A stretch of DNA of 64,000 nucleotides. Source: Candidatus Binatia bacterium (GTDB lineage: Bacteria; Desulfobacterota; Binatia; UBA12015). Below are positions 17,552 to 26,376 of the stretch, piece after piece; positions within the stretch are counted from its first letter, which is position 1, and every line of letters starts with the position of its first letter. Both the position numbers and the translations under genes were made by a program. The notes under the pieces are model-generated. The model was not told the origin of the DNA. It saw only the letters and a program-made list of their open reading frames with translations, and did no database searches. The stretch lies in contig JAQWJE010000043.1 in NCBI GenBank assembly GCA_029248525.1, forward strand, positions 124,001 to 188,000, written 5' to 3'.

Positions 17552-19696
17552 TCAGTCGTTGTCTCCGGCCCCCTCCTGCGGGACCGCAAGATTGAGGACG
17601 GATACGAATTCGCTCTTCATATCTGTCGTAAACAACTGAATCTCCGTGTAGCCCAGAATCACAGTTGCCGGATCCTCCATCAAGGCCGAAGACAGGCTGC
17701 CTTCAATCGCCGCCAAAGCCTCCTGGGCCTTGTCCAACTGGGTCGACATGCGAATCGCCAACGCACTGGCACCCACATCCTGAAGGTACCAGACAAATCC
17801 CCCATTGTTGGCGCCCGTACCCGAGAACACGGCCGACAGGCCGTTCAGGTTGGCAACAAGAGCAACTTTCGAGCGCAAGGAATACGGCAGCTCGACATCT
17901 TCGGGGCAAACCTCGGAGGGGCAATCAGGACTGATCCCCGCAGGAATTGCGAGCTTCAGATCCTTGATCTTCGTATCCACGAGAAAGAATGCTGCAAAAA
18001 CTTCGTCGATCGCCTCCTTTGCAGAACCGTAAACGGAACTTCCCTGGCCGGCGTTGCGAAGATCGGCAGCGAAGTTTCCGCCTGACGGCTCCCAGGCGTC
18101 CTGCAGCCGTTGAGCCTGAGACAAAATTCCGTCGGCTAGCACAACAGCGTAGTCGGCCTGTCGCCGCACCAGCTGTCCGGCCCCCACCAGATCATCCCAC
18201 GTTCCGTTGCGATTGATATCAATGCGCGAAGAGCACGCATTTTCTGCTTCCGTGCGGAAGAGCAGAAGCTCCAATGCATCCAGACCGTAAACGTTTACGA
18301 GACTGGATTGGAAGAAATCTCCGGCGTCGAAATCACCGTCCACGGTCACCTGATCGACTGCGCAATAGTTGACGGTCGGCCAAGAGTAGATCTCGTCTCG
18401 AATGCCCAGACCGCCAGCAAACGCAGTGACAGAACCTGCAGGCCCGAACTGCATCGGCTCGAGGAACTGAAAACTTTCCATCGCGTCCGTCCAGGCAGCC
18501 TGAGCAGCCTGGCGACTCGACGCGCTCAAACTCCCCGCCCAGGTGCGAGTTGCGTTCGCCAGGCCCTGAGCACGGCTCGCAAAATCTCGGACAGCGGGCA
18601 GAACCATGGCGTCTGCGAATTGGCCCAGAAGGACGTTACGATCGAAAGGTCCGGTGGGTCCCGGGGTCGGCGTCGGCTGGGGCGGGGAAACGGGCTCGGA
18701 GAGAATGACCCCGAAGCCCTGCTTGCCTTGTTGCCATTCGATCACCGTATTGCTGGTTTCCTCGGGGAAGCTCTCGATCAGATATTCCCCCTCGAGCCCC
18801 CGCACAAACGGAGCCCCCAGCGTCTGAACGCTGAAGGTCGTCGAGGCGAACTCCATCCCGTCATCAAACAGCCTCAGCGTATGCTCCCCGTCGCCCAGAA
18901 GCGCAAAGTTCCACTGCAATACATAAGCGTTCTTCACGCGGTCGGGATCCGCGCACTGTCCCCGGGTATCCCCGCGTGGCGTTCCGTATGCCACCTCGAT
19001 CGGATCCCGATCGTCAAATTGCGCCGTGATCCGGCTGCCTTCACATCGCCAGCCAGACACAATCCCGATGCCGCTCATCTTTGCGCCAGGGCCCGGATTC
19101 TCCAATGATCCCGGGATGGAGTCCACCTGACGCACGCTTGCCAAACTGCCGGCTGCATTGCTGGCGCTCGCCATATCGCAACCGCTCACCAGAACAAAAG
19201 ACTGACTGGATTGCTGCCACTCCACATGCTGCATCTCATCCGGACCGGGAAAGCCCTCAAGCCCCAAACATCGCTCGACTCCGCGAAGGAATCTCTGGCC
19301 CTCCAGCCTTTGGACAGAGAAATTGACCGAACGCCAAACTTTCTTTCCCTCCAGAATCTCCAGCACATGCTCGCCGTCCTCCAGATTCGAGTAGTTCCAT
19401 TGCAAGGCGAAGGCTGTATTTTGCTGCTCGGGGTCTGCGCACAAACCCAAGGTGTCGCCACGCGGCGTTCCGTAGGCGATCGGCAATTGGTCGCCGCCAT
19501 CAAATCGAGCCGTAAGCCCGTTCGACGAGCATTTCCATCCCGAGACAATCCCGATCCCACTTTGGACCGAATCAGGGGCCGGAATTCCAAGATTGCCGGT
19601 ATCCGCGTCCTGAGCCGATGCCAAGCCCGGAAACAGCAAGCCGCTGACCACCAAACAGGCGACAAATGTGTGCGAAATTATCGTGGGAAACCACAT
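17552..19696 (-). CDS. Imelysin-family secreted protein with two extra N-terminal GW...YG-PRGD domains
   Basis: A 714-residue exported protein. I choose ATG 19696, which has AAGGAG ten bases upstream and begins a Sec signal ending ASAQ; an ATG at 19759 lacks these. Two copies of a domain of about 120 residues follow (roughly 45-165 and 200-320). Each starts SGIGIVSGW, has AYGTPRGDT and LQWN, then DGEH, and ends near VEWQQ/IEWQQ. A Pro-Thr linker (QPTPTPGPTG) leads to an imelysin domain (about 345-700). There the usual GxHxxE metal motif reads GLDALE, with Asp for His. Imelysins are iron-regulated periplasmic or surface proteins implicated in iron uptake rather than proteolysis. It is upstream of HTTM and the receptor on the same strand. 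Confidence 0.85.
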   Translation of the reverse strand: MWFPTIISHTFVACLVVSGLLFPGLASAQDADTGNLGIPAPDSVQSGIGIVSGWKCSSNGLTARFDGGDQLPIAYGTPRGDTLGLCADPEQQNTAFALQWNYSNLEDGEHVLEILEGKKVWRSVNFSVQRLEGQRFLRGVERCLGLEGFPGPDEMQHVEWQQSSQSFVLVSGCDMASASNAAGSLASVRQVDSIPGSLENPGPGAKMSGIGIVSGWRCEGSRITAQFDDRDPIEVAYGTPRGDTRGQCADPDRVKNAYVLQWNFALLGDGEHTLRLFDDGMEFASTTFSVQTLGAPFVRGLEGEYLIESFPEETSNTVIEWQQGKQGFGVILSEPVSPPQPTPTPGPTGPFDRNVLLGQFADAMVLPAVRDFASRAQGLANATRTWAGSLSASSRQAAQAAWTDAMESFQFLEPMQFGPAGSVTAFAGGLGIRDEIYSWPTVNYCAVDQVTVDGDFDAGDFFQSSLVNVYGLDALELLLFRTEAENACSSRIDINRNGTWDDLVGAGQLVRRQADYAVVLADGILSQAQRLQDAWEPSGGNFAADLRNAGQGSSVYGSAKEAIDEVFAAFFLVDTKIKDLKLAIPAGISPDCPSEVCPEDVELPYSLRSKVALVANLNGLSAVFSGTGANNGGFVWYLQDVGASALAIRMSTQLDKAQEALAAIEGSLSSALMEDPATVILGYTEIQLFTTDMKSEFVSVLNLAVPQEGAGDND

Positions 19697-20005
19697 TGAG
19701 ATCGAACTCCTTGCTGCACTCCAGCAGCTCTTGAAATTACCTATTTCACTGACCTTCACGTTGGCGGCCCTGCAACACCTCTCGCCCGCTCATGAGCGAC
19801 CCACCACAAGCGATTTCCGAGAGATGCACTCTCCATCGTATCCCGAAACAGAAGAGAGAAAAGGCCCGAAAGGAATAACCGCAGCCCCTCGACTGCGGTT
19901 TTCCTCAAGCAAAAATTTGTCATCGTCTACTCGCAGAGCCCAACCACGCACGGGCGCGGCTCAAGGGGATTGTCTCCGCGAGCATTCCGTCCGCAAATAG
20001 CGGAC
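19697..20005 (-). other. Intergenic region between the DUF4856 and imelysin genes
   Basis: 309 bases without a gene. A hairpin AACCGCAG/CTGCGGTT with an 8-base loop lies at 19877-19900. An inverted repeat TGAAAT-5-ATTTCA lies at 19732-19748, 36 bases before the imelysin start. The hairpin could be a partial terminator or mRNA stabiliser after DUF4856; the inverted repeat could be an operator. The size suggests that imelysin-HTTM-receptor may also have its own promoter. Confidence 0.4.
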
Positions 20006-21523
20006 TTACCAGTTCTCGACATTGGACTCCGCGAAACCATGAGCCGCACCGAGAATTTCGCGCGCCTCGACAAGTCCCTCAAGATAGGCTCCCGCTAAGG
20101 GTTCACCCGGCAGGACCGGAGCGTCGCCCATCAGGTCCATGACCGCGACGAATTCCTCGTCGCTCAGCTGCCCTCGCGGGTTGAACTGCAAGCCGATCGC
20201 AAAAGCCTTCATCTCGGACCAGTGCTTGGCATGATCACCGAAACTGTAGTCCTCGGTTCCCCAATTACCCATGTCACCCAGAACATCATTGATGTAATGG
20301 GCGGCCGTGGCGGCAATTGCGTCGTCCCAAGCACGAACCGCCTGATCTCGGGCTGCTATCAGGGCTTCCATATCGTCTTGCGAAAGATCCCCGTCGGCAG
20401 CATCGATGATGGCACGGCCGAGCAGGAACCCATCGATCGCCTGCTGGCTGAAGTCGGTCGGGTCCTCATCCGAGCTGCCCCGATCGCGCTTGGCGGCATT
20501 GACCGCAGCGTGGAAGTTGTACTCCGACTTCAGGTTGATGTAACCGTCTCCATCGGTGTCGTGGCGTCCGGTATCCCAGCCGTCGCGTCCGCCCTTGCCT
20601 GCGGCTTCGTCGTCCGTATAGTCGGCATAGTCACGTGCGGCTCCAAAATAGCCGAAACCCTCGTCCCAGATGTGCTCGAGCGAGGTGTAGACCGCACCCT
20701 CTTTCCCGGGCTCGGTATTTTGACTGTTGATCCCGTGATCCTCGAGGTCGTTATCGAGGTAATCATCGGTTCCCTGAGAGTAGTTGACTGCCATCAGCAG
20801 GAACTTCTCGATCAATTGCTTCAGATCCTGACCTTCGGCCGTGACATAGACGTTGGCGATCGGAGCACCCGTCGGGCCAAGAGGGATTTCTCCGTTAGCG
20901 CGGGCGACCGCCAGTGCATCCAACTCGGCGAAGAGCGCTCGCACGAAGTTCTCGGGCGAATCGCCACCCGCGCCGGACCAACCAGCAAACTCGGTCGACC
21001 AATCCTTATGCTGCCCTTTCGAGTCCCGGCCGGCGATTTTCGAAACGAGATCCTTGCCGCTGGAGATGTCGTTAAAGGTCGCCTGAAGCAGATCCGGGGT
21101 CGTCGAGATCGTGAGCGGGTCGTCGCCGGAGGTGTCGCCATCAAACTCGAAGAAGTAGTTCAGCTCGGCAACGACATCTCCGGAATCCGGGACAAAGTTG
21201 CCGGAGTCAATCTCTTCGGTAAGACCGGAGATGTAGGCTACCAATTCCTTGATCAAAACCTGACGAAAGGTTTGCCCGCTGTAGGAAACCGAACTTTCGC
21301 CATCCTCGAAACGGCTGTCAAAGCTGTAGGTTTCCGGGACCTCGACGGGAACATCCGGCTCGACGGGAACGTCGGGCTCGACGGGAACATCCGGCTCCAC
21401 CGGGACCTCCGGATTAGGCGATTTCGAGTCTCCGCCGCAGGCGGCGAGCCCCAAAGCCGCGACCAGCACCAGCGCGAGGTTTCGCGGGGCAAGTCTATTT
21501 TTGCTGCCTATCTTGAGCTTCAT
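20006..21523 (-). CDS. DUF4856 family lipoprotein, putative iron-locus component
   Basis: A 505-residue lipoprotein: signal peptide ending LGLAAC, then a low-complexity linker with repeated VPVEPD units (about residues 40-62). The main domain (SFDSRFEDGESSVSYSGQTFRQVLIKEL, later GGRDGWDTGRHDTDGDGYINLKSEYNFHAAV and LGDMGNWGTEDYSFGDHAKHWSEMKAFA) matches the DUF4856 pattern found beside imelysin and TonB receptors in Bacteroidota and Gammaproteobacteria. DTDGDGYINLKSE looks like a calcium loop. ATG 21523 is preceded by GGAG with 8-base spacing. A Fur-box-like sequence lies 65 bases upstream. It probably acts at the cell surface or in the periplasm; the biochemical function is unknown. Confidence 0.85.
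   Translation of the reverse strand: MKLKIGSKNRLAPRNLALVLVAALGLAACGGDSKSPNPEVPVEPDVPVEPDVPVEPDVPVEVPETYSFDSRFEDGESSVSYSGQTFRQVLIKELVAYISGLTEEIDSGNFVPDSGDVVAELNYFFEFDGDTSGDDPLTISTTPDLLQATFNDISSGKDLVSKIAGRDSKGQHKDWSTEFAGWSGAGGDSPENFVRALFAELDALAVARANGEIPLGPTGAPIANVYVTAEGQDLKQLIEKFLLMAVNYSQGTDDYLDNDLEDHGINSQNTEPGKEGAVYTSLEHIWDEGFGYFGAARDYADYTDDEAAGKGGRDGWDTGRHDTDGDGYINLKSEYNFHAAVNAAKRDRGSSDEDPTDFSQQAIDGFLLGRAIIDAADGDLSQDDMEALIAARDQAVRAWDDAIAATAAHYINDVLGDMGNWGTEDYSFGDHAKHWSEMKAFAIGLQFNPRGQLSDEEFVAVMDLMGDAPVLPGEPLAGAYLEGLVEAREILGAAHGFAESNVENW
21348..21411 (-). repeat. 18-base coding repeats (VPVEPD units) in the DUF4856 linker
   Basis: Three near-identical tandem units encode VPVEPD in a Pro/Glu/Asp-rich linker behind the lipid anchor. 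This is a flexible stalk that could vary in copy number. Confidence 0.7.
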
Positions 21524-21587
21524 CTACGATCTCCATGATTCAAATTTCAATCGCAATACGGAGCCCCCCTCCGCCTGGATCGGTTTT

Positions 21588-21606
21588 GATAATGATATTG
21601 ATATTC
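21588..21606 (-). promoter_or_regulatory. Fur-box-like operator
   Basis: The 19-mer GATAATGATATTGATATTC matches the classical consensus GATAATGATAATCATTATC at 15 of 19 positions. It lies in AT-rich DNA, 65 bases upstream of the DUF4856 start and about 107 bases upstream of the divergent aldolase gene. Position and match suggest iron-dependent repression of the leftward locus. No fur gene is in this window. Confidence 0.65.
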
Positions 21607-21713
21607 GTTTTCGTTTGGTACAAACAGATCGTCCCCCTGTCAAGGCTCGATTCTCGGGGCAGATGGCATATGATGCAGGCTATGCGGAAGATGAGCACCC
21701 AAGGCGTCAATTC

Positions 21714-22484
21714 ATGCGAAAAAACCACCTGAAACAGAAGCTCGACTCCGGTCAGGCCGCACTCGGCATCTGGGCGGTTCTGGGCAGCGAGGTGACCGCC
21801 AGCGTCGCGGGTCCGCTGGGTTTTGACTGGATCCTGATGGACGCCGAACACGGAATTCTCGATACAGAAGGCGCCATCGCGCTTATCCCGCACGCGCAAC
21901 ACGAGACCTGCACCCGCTTGATCCGCGTTCCCGGCGCCACAGATACCAGCCTGTTCAAGCGCGTCCTCGACATGGGGTTTGAAGGCGTCCTGGTGCCCCA
22001 GATCCGCAGCGCTCGCGAAGTCCGCGAAGTCGTCTCGGCGTGCCGGTATCCGCCGGATGGCCAACGCGGCATCGCCTCCCAGAGGGCCCATGGGTACGGC
22101 CTGGAATTCGAGGAATATCTCGCGCAGGCAAACCGGGAGACTCTGGTTCTGGTCCAGATCGAAACCACCGAGGCAATCGAGAACATCGAGGAAATTCTGA
22201 CCGTCAACGGACTCGATGGCGTATTTGTAGGACCGGCCGACCTCTCGGCTGCTCTGGGCGTGCACGGCGACCCCGAGGCCCCGGTCCTGGTCGAAACTAT
22301 CGCCAGGATCCTGCAAGCCGCACAGGCCGCCGGCAAGCCGGCCGGCATCTATGCTCGCAGCCCCGAGGATGCGACCCAAAGAGTTCGGTCCGGATTTCGG
22401 TTCGTCAATATCGCCAACGACCAGAGCCTGCTGGTGCGCGGCATGCGAGCCGCCCGAGAAGCCGTTCCTGAGGATCTGGACTGA
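21714..22484 (+). CDS. HpcH/HpaI family aldolase (2-keto-3-deoxy-sugar acid or 4-hydroxy-2-oxo acid aldolase)
   Basis: A 256-residue TIM-barrel class II aldolase. The start is ATG 21714 (MRKNHLKQKL, the usual family N-terminus); the frame is open to 21501 but the extra part lies over the divergent promoter. Family motifs: GFDWILMDAEHG (catalytic-base His and metal-site region), TRLIRVPG (Arg that binds pyruvate), LVPQIRSAREV, a QIETTEAIENIEEI metal Glu, and GVFVGPADLSAALG. The enzyme would cleave a 4-hydroxy-2-oxo acid to pyruvate and an aldehyde using a divalent metal. No pathway neighbours specify the substrate. Confidence 0.9.
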   Translation: MRKNHLKQKLDSGQAALGIWAVLGSEVTASVAGPLGFDWILMDAEHGILDTEGAIALIPHAQHETCTRLIRVPGATDTSLFKRVLDMGFEGVLVPQIRSAREVREVVSACRYPPDGQRGIASQRAHGYGLEFEEYLAQANRETLVLVQIETTEAIENIEEILTVNGLDGVFVGPADLSAALGVHGDPEAPVLVETIARILQAAQAAGKPAGIYARSPEDATQRVRSGFRFVNIANDQSLLVRGMRAAREAVPEDLD

Positions 22485-22522
22485 ACCCTCCGAAAGGACC
22501 TGTCAGCGCCGCTCACCGCCGG

Positions 22523-23506
22523 TCAGGGACGCACGACAACCTTCCCGACAGTTCCCCCGGAAACCAGACTTCCCAGCGCAGCGGGAACATCCTCGAGCGA
22601 CACCTCCTGGCGCAGCAACGGCGGAACCTTGCCCTGAGCATGCAATTCCATCAAATGGGCATGGACCTCGCGCAAGTAGTCCGGGTTCATCAGGCTGTAG
22701 CGCGCGTAATGAACCCCCATGATCGAGTAATTCTTGACGAGGGCATGATTGGCCGGAGCCTCCGGAATGCGGCCGCTGGCAAAACCGATCACCAGAATGC
22801 GGCCCTCCCAGGCAATGCATTTTCGGGAGCGGTCGAAGGTATCCCCGCCCACCGGGTCATAGATCACGTCGGCCCCGCGCCCATCGGTCCATCCGTTCAC
22901 TTCGGCCACAAAATCCTCGTTGCGATAGTCGATGACCTTGTCCGCGCCCAGGTCCCGGCAGATCGACACCTTCTCGGCACCGCCAGCGGTCGCAACCACG
23001 CGCGCGCCCGCAGCCTTGCCCAATTGAATCGCCGAGGAACCAACCCCCCCTGCCCCTGCATGCACCAGCAACACTTCGCCGGCGCGCAATTGCGCGCGAC
23101 GGTGCAGCGCGACGTAGGAAGTCTGGTAGGTGACCAACATCGCAGCCGCCTGGTCCGCCGGGAAGCCTTCCGGCACGGGAAAGGTCATGACCTCGTTGGC
23201 GAGCGCTTCTTCGGCGAGTCCGCCGTGGGGCAAGGCCGCAAACGCCATCACTCGAGTGCCGGGAGATATCGTCACCTCGGGCCCAACCGCGACCACCTCT
23301 CCGCTGACCTCGAGCCCCGGCGTGAATGGCAGCGAGGGTTTCTCCTGATATTTCCCCCGGCAGATCAGATCATCGGCGAAGTTCAGTGCGGCCGCGTCCA
23401 CACGAATCCGTACTTGCCCGCGGCCGGGCTCGGGAATGGCAACTTCGGATTTCAACTGCAGGACAGTGGCGGGGTCTCCGGTCTGATGCACTCGTAACGC
23501 TCGCAA
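22523..23506 (-). CDS. Zinc-free medium-chain quinone oxidoreductase (NADPH:quinone reductase family)
   Basis: A 327-residue MDR-family protein. I set the start at TTG 23506, which has a strong GGAGG seven bases upstream and begins at the normal first strand (LRALRVHQTGDP); the longer ATG frame to 23575 has no such site. Features: AALNFADDLICRGKYQ, AGAGGVGSSAIQLGKAAGA (NADPH-binding), ADVIYDPVGGDTFD and a C-terminal SGGTVGKVVVRP. Zinc-binding Cys residues are absent, as in QOR-type enzymes that reduce quinones or enones. It is convergent with the aldolase gene and divergent from the methyltransferase gene. Many paralogues exist in such genomes; substrate not predictable. Confidence 0.9.
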   Translation of the reverse strand: MRALRVHQTGDPATVLQLKSEVAIPEPGRGQVRIRVDAAALNFADDLICRGKYQEKPSLPFTPGLEVSGEVVAVGPEVTISPGTRVMAFAALPHGGLAEEALANEVMTFPVPEGFPADQAAAMLVTYQTSYVALHRRAQLRAGEVLLVHAGAGGVGSSAIQLGKAAGARVVATAGGAEKVSICRDLGADKVIDYRNEDFVAEVNGWTDGRGADVIYDPVGGDTFDRSRKCIAWEGRILVIGFASGRIPEAPANHALVKNYSIMGVHYARYSLMNPDYLREVHAHLMELHAQGKVPPLLRQEVSLEDVPAALGSLVSGGTVGKVVVRP

Positions 23507-23627
23507 AGTGTTTCCTCCTCCGATGTCTCTGAGAAACCAGGGACTATGGTTGGCAAGCAAGTGACAGGATCGCAACGCGACAAAGCCTCGGGCAGCATCT
23601 CTCCGACACAGTCGCTACAAGGTGAAG

Positions 23628-24215
23628 ATGAGTGATGCCGACCGGGAAAAGTGGGAAAGCCGCTACCAGAAACGCACAACCGACGAGATCGGCGCCCCCG
23701 ATCCCTCTCTCGAGGAAATTCTGGACCAGCTTCCCTCAACAGGACGGGCGCTCGATCTCGCGGGAGGAAGCGGACGACACGCGCTTCGACTCGCGCGTCA
23801 CGGCCTCGACGTCACGCTCGTCGACGTCGCCCCGACGGGCCTCGCGCTGGCCCAAACCGCCGCTACCGCCGCGAGCCTCGCCCTGACCACGCAGGTCGTG
23901 GACCTTGACCGCGATCCTTTGCCTGCAGGCCCCTTCGTCGTCATCTTCTGCAGTTGGTATCTCCCGCCGGATACCAGCTGGCAGGAACTCCGCTCCATCC
24001 TTCAACCTGACGGACTCCTGGTCCTGATCCATCCCACCCGACAGAATCTGGAAAGGCATGCCCACCCCAGCGCACGTTTCTGCGTCGTCGAGCAAGATCT
24101 GCGGCAACAACTGAGCGCTGCCGGATTTACCATTCGCGCAGCGACGTCCGGCTGGGACACCGCCGGCAAGCATACCCTGAGGGTTTTGGCGCATCCCTCG
24201 CCGAAGACAGTGTGA
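23628..24215 (+). CDS. Class I SAM-dependent methyltransferase
   Basis: A 195-residue cytosolic protein. Motif I is ALDLAGGSGRHALRLARHGLDVTLVDV (about residues 40-66; SAM-binding glycines and the acidic end of strand 2). A later LPAGPFVVIFCSWYLP carries motif IV, and an RSILQPDGLLVLIHP strand follows. Layout and size resemble TehB-like or small-molecule methyltransferases. ATG 23628 is favoured because AAGG lies 5 bases upstream; GTG 23622 is the alternative. It stands between two leftward quinone oxidoreductase genes; no substrate evidence. Confidence 0.85.
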   Translation: MSDADREKWESRYQKRTTDEIGAPDPSLEEILDQLPSTGRALDLAGGSGRHALRLARHGLDVTLVDVAPTGLALAQTAATAASLALTTQVVDLDRDPLPAGPFVVIFCSWYLPPDTSWQELRSILQPDGLLVLIHPTRQNLERHAHPSARFCVVEQDLRQQLSAAGFTIRAATSGWDTAGKHTLRVLAHPSPKTV

Positions 24216-24279
24216 TCTCCGCGGGCAGCGTATCGAAACAGGCCGCACCTCTTCCCGAGAGCACCTGTCGACCCCGCTC

Positions 24280-25248
24280 TCAATTCACGCGGAGGACGAC
24301 TTTACCGAAGGTCTGGTTTGCCTCTACCAGCGCATGCGCCTGCGAGGCTTCCGTGATCGGCAAAACGGCTTCGACAATCGGACGAATTTCATTGGTGGCA
24401 AATAAAGGCCAAAGCCGTTGTCCCATCTCCTGCATTAACACCGTTTTTGCTTCCACCGGCTGGGCGCGCAGCGTGGAGCCGATCACGCGCAGACGCTTCA
24501 TCATCAACTGCGCCAACGACAGTTTCGCGTCGCCGCCACCCATCAAACCAATCAGAACCAGCCTTCCCTCCAGCGAGAGGCACATCAGATTGTCCTCCAG
24601 ATAGGCACCGCCAACCGGGTCAAGGATCACATCTACACCGTCAGGGTCAGCCCATGCCGATACGGCGGGAAGAAAACTTCCTTCGTGTCGATCCCATCCA
24701 CCCTCTGCGCCCAGCGCCTGGCAGCGCTCCACCTTCTCGGGGCTGCCGACTGTCACGAAACATGGATTCCCCAAAGCGCGACATAGCTGGATAGAAGCGG
24801 TCCCAACGCCGCTGGCGCCTGCATGCACCAGCACGCGTTCACCGGGCCGCAGGGCCGCCTCGCGATAGAGATTCAGGTACGCCGTCGCAAAGACCTCGGG
24901 GATCGCGGCCGCCATCTCGAAGCTCATTTCCGGCGGGATTCGCAGAACCTGCCCCGCGGGAACCGCCACCTGCTCGGCGTAGCCTCCCCCGGAAAGAAGC
25001 GCGCAGACGCGATCACCGACCGCGAAATCCGAAACGCCAGATCCCAACGAAACCACCTCGCCCGCACATTCCAGCCCCAGAATCGGGCTCGCCCCCGCCG
25101 GGGGTGGGTAAAAACCCATGCGCTGCATCAGATCGGCGCGATTGACCGCCGTTGCATGCACATGGATCAATACCTCGCTCGGCCCCACCTGCGGGACTGC
25201 ATGATCTGACCAGAAAAGTGCTCCCTCGCGTACCTCGATCGCCTTCAT
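24280..25248 (-). CDS. NAD(P)H quinone oxidoreductase, PIG3-like
   Basis: A 322-residue zinc-free MDR protein with the order typical of PIG3/TP53I3-like enzymes: NRADLMQRMGFYPPPAGASPILGLECAG, then FAVGDRVCALLSGGGYAEQV, HAGASGVGTASIQL (cofactor-binding), DVILDPVGGAYLEDNL and a C-terminal LVEANQTFGKVVLRV. GGAGGAAG lies five bases before the ATG. The family uses NADPH to reduce small quinones. It ends 64 bases from the methyltransferase stop (convergent) and is divergent from the aldo/keto reductase. Confidence 0.9.
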   Translation of the reverse strand: MKAIEVREGALFWSDHAVPQVGPSEVLIHVHATAVNRADLMQRMGFYPPPAGASPILGLECAGEVVSLGSGVSDFAVGDRVCALLSGGGYAEQVAVPAGQVLRIPPEMSFEMAAAIPEVFATAYLNLYREAALRPGERVLVHAGASGVGTASIQLCRALGNPCFVTVGSPEKVERCQALGAEGGWDRHEGSFLPAVSAWADPDGVDVILDPVGGAYLEDNLMCLSLEGRLVLIGLMGGGDAKLSLAQLMMKRLRVIGSTLRAQPVEAKTVLMQEMGQRLWPLFATNEIRPIVEAVLPITEASQAHALVEANQTFGKVVLRVN

Positions 25249-25322
25249 CTACTTCCTCCCGTCGACCCTGAATGCGGAACTACCATGTGGCAAGCATGGA
25301 CACAGTTGCCTACAGAAGATTC

Positions 25323-26213
25323 ATGGAACGCATCAATATCACCGAGACCCTGAGTTTCTCCCGGATCGTCTATGGCATGTGGCGAGTCGGCGACGATAGC
25401 GACACCAGCCCGGGCCATATCCGCAACAAGATTCAAGCCTGTCTCGATCAAGGCATCACGACCATCGATCAGGCCGACATCTATGGGGGCTATGCCGCCG
25501 AAGAACTGCTGGGTGCCGCACTGGCGGGCACGGACCTGCGCGATCAGATCGAGATCGTGACCAAATGCGATATTGTGGCGCCAATGGGTCGCTACGCGGA
25601 TGCGCGCGGCAAATACTACGACACCAGTAGCGAGCATCTTCAGGCCTCGGTCGAGCACTCCCTGCGACTGATGGGCATCGAATACATCGACACCCTGCTG
25701 ATTCATCGCCCCGATCCATTCATGGACCATCGCGACACCGGGGCCGCCCTCGACGCGCTGGTCGAATCGGGCAAGGTCCGCAGCATCGGGGCGTCGAACT
25801 TTCGACCACACGACCTCAGCTTGCTGCAATCTGCCATGGAACAGCCGCTGGTTACCGACCAGATCGAGTTGAGCGTTCTTTGCCACGAGGCATTCACCAA
25901 TGGCGATCTCGCCTGCCTGCAGGAGCACGATATCCCGGCGATGGCATGGTCCCCGTTGGGCGGTGGCAAGCTCTTCGATGCGGAAAATCAACCCCTCCAC
26001 CACAAGCTCAAGGAGATTGGGGAACGAACCGGGCACGACGCCTCGGGCGCAGCGATCGCATGGTTGCTCGCTCATCCAGCGCATATCGTTCCGGTAATGG
26101 GCACCAACAAGCTCGAGCGGATTGCCAAATTCAGCGAGGCTTTCGAGATCGCGATGGACCGCCAGACCTGGTTCGAAATCTATACCGCCGCGCTCGGCCA
26201 CGAAGTCCCTTAG
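25323..26213 (+). CDS. Aldo/keto reductase, YdhF-like
   Basis: A 296-residue (beta/alpha)8 oxidoreductase. The start is ATG 25323 (MERINITETLSFSRIVYGMWR, the first strand of the family); ATG 25272 in the same frame is a longer alternative. Catalytic tetrad positions are visible: Asp and Tyr in DQADIYGGYAAEE, Lys in IVTKCDI, His in LLIHRPDPF. Cofactor motifs GASNF and a late GTNKLERIAK loop are present. The pattern is closest to the Escherichia coli YdhF group. NADPH-dependent carbonyl reduction is expected; physiological substrate unknown. Confidence 0.9.
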   Translation: MERINITETLSFSRIVYGMWRVGDDSDTSPGHIRNKIQACLDQGITTIDQADIYGGYAAEELLGAALAGTDLRDQIEIVTKCDIVAPMGRYADARGKYYDTSSEHLQASVEHSLRLMGIEYIDTLLIHRPDPFMDHRDTGAALDALVESGKVRSIGASNFRPHDLSLLQSAMEQPLVTDQIELSVLCHEAFTNGDLACLQEHDIPAMAWSPLGGGKLFDAENQPLHHKLKEIGERTGHDASGAAIAWLLAHPAHIVPVMGTNKLERIAKFSEAFEIAMDRQTWFEIYTAALGHEVP

Positions 26214-26376
26214 CGAGGCGACGATCCCGCAGCGGGAAGCGGGCTGCACTTTGCAAAAAGACCTTCAAAAACTGACCGCATTCGAAATGAATGCGAGAGA
26301 AGAAACAAGCTCCGTTCGTATTCGGCCGCCACAGATTGACAACAGCGCCGCTATCCTTGAGCGTTGAAGGACGGAA

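Noticed and set aside
19732-19748. TGAAAT-5-ATTTCA inverted repeat as a second Fur site
   Set aside because: It does not match the Fur 19-mer and the arms are short; kept only as a note in the intergenic entry.
20222-21538. Long plus-strand open frame opposite the DUF4856 gene
   Set aside because: Val/Ile/Arg-rich antisense frame with no motifs; the minus-strand frame carries signal peptide, lipobox and DUF4856 motifs.
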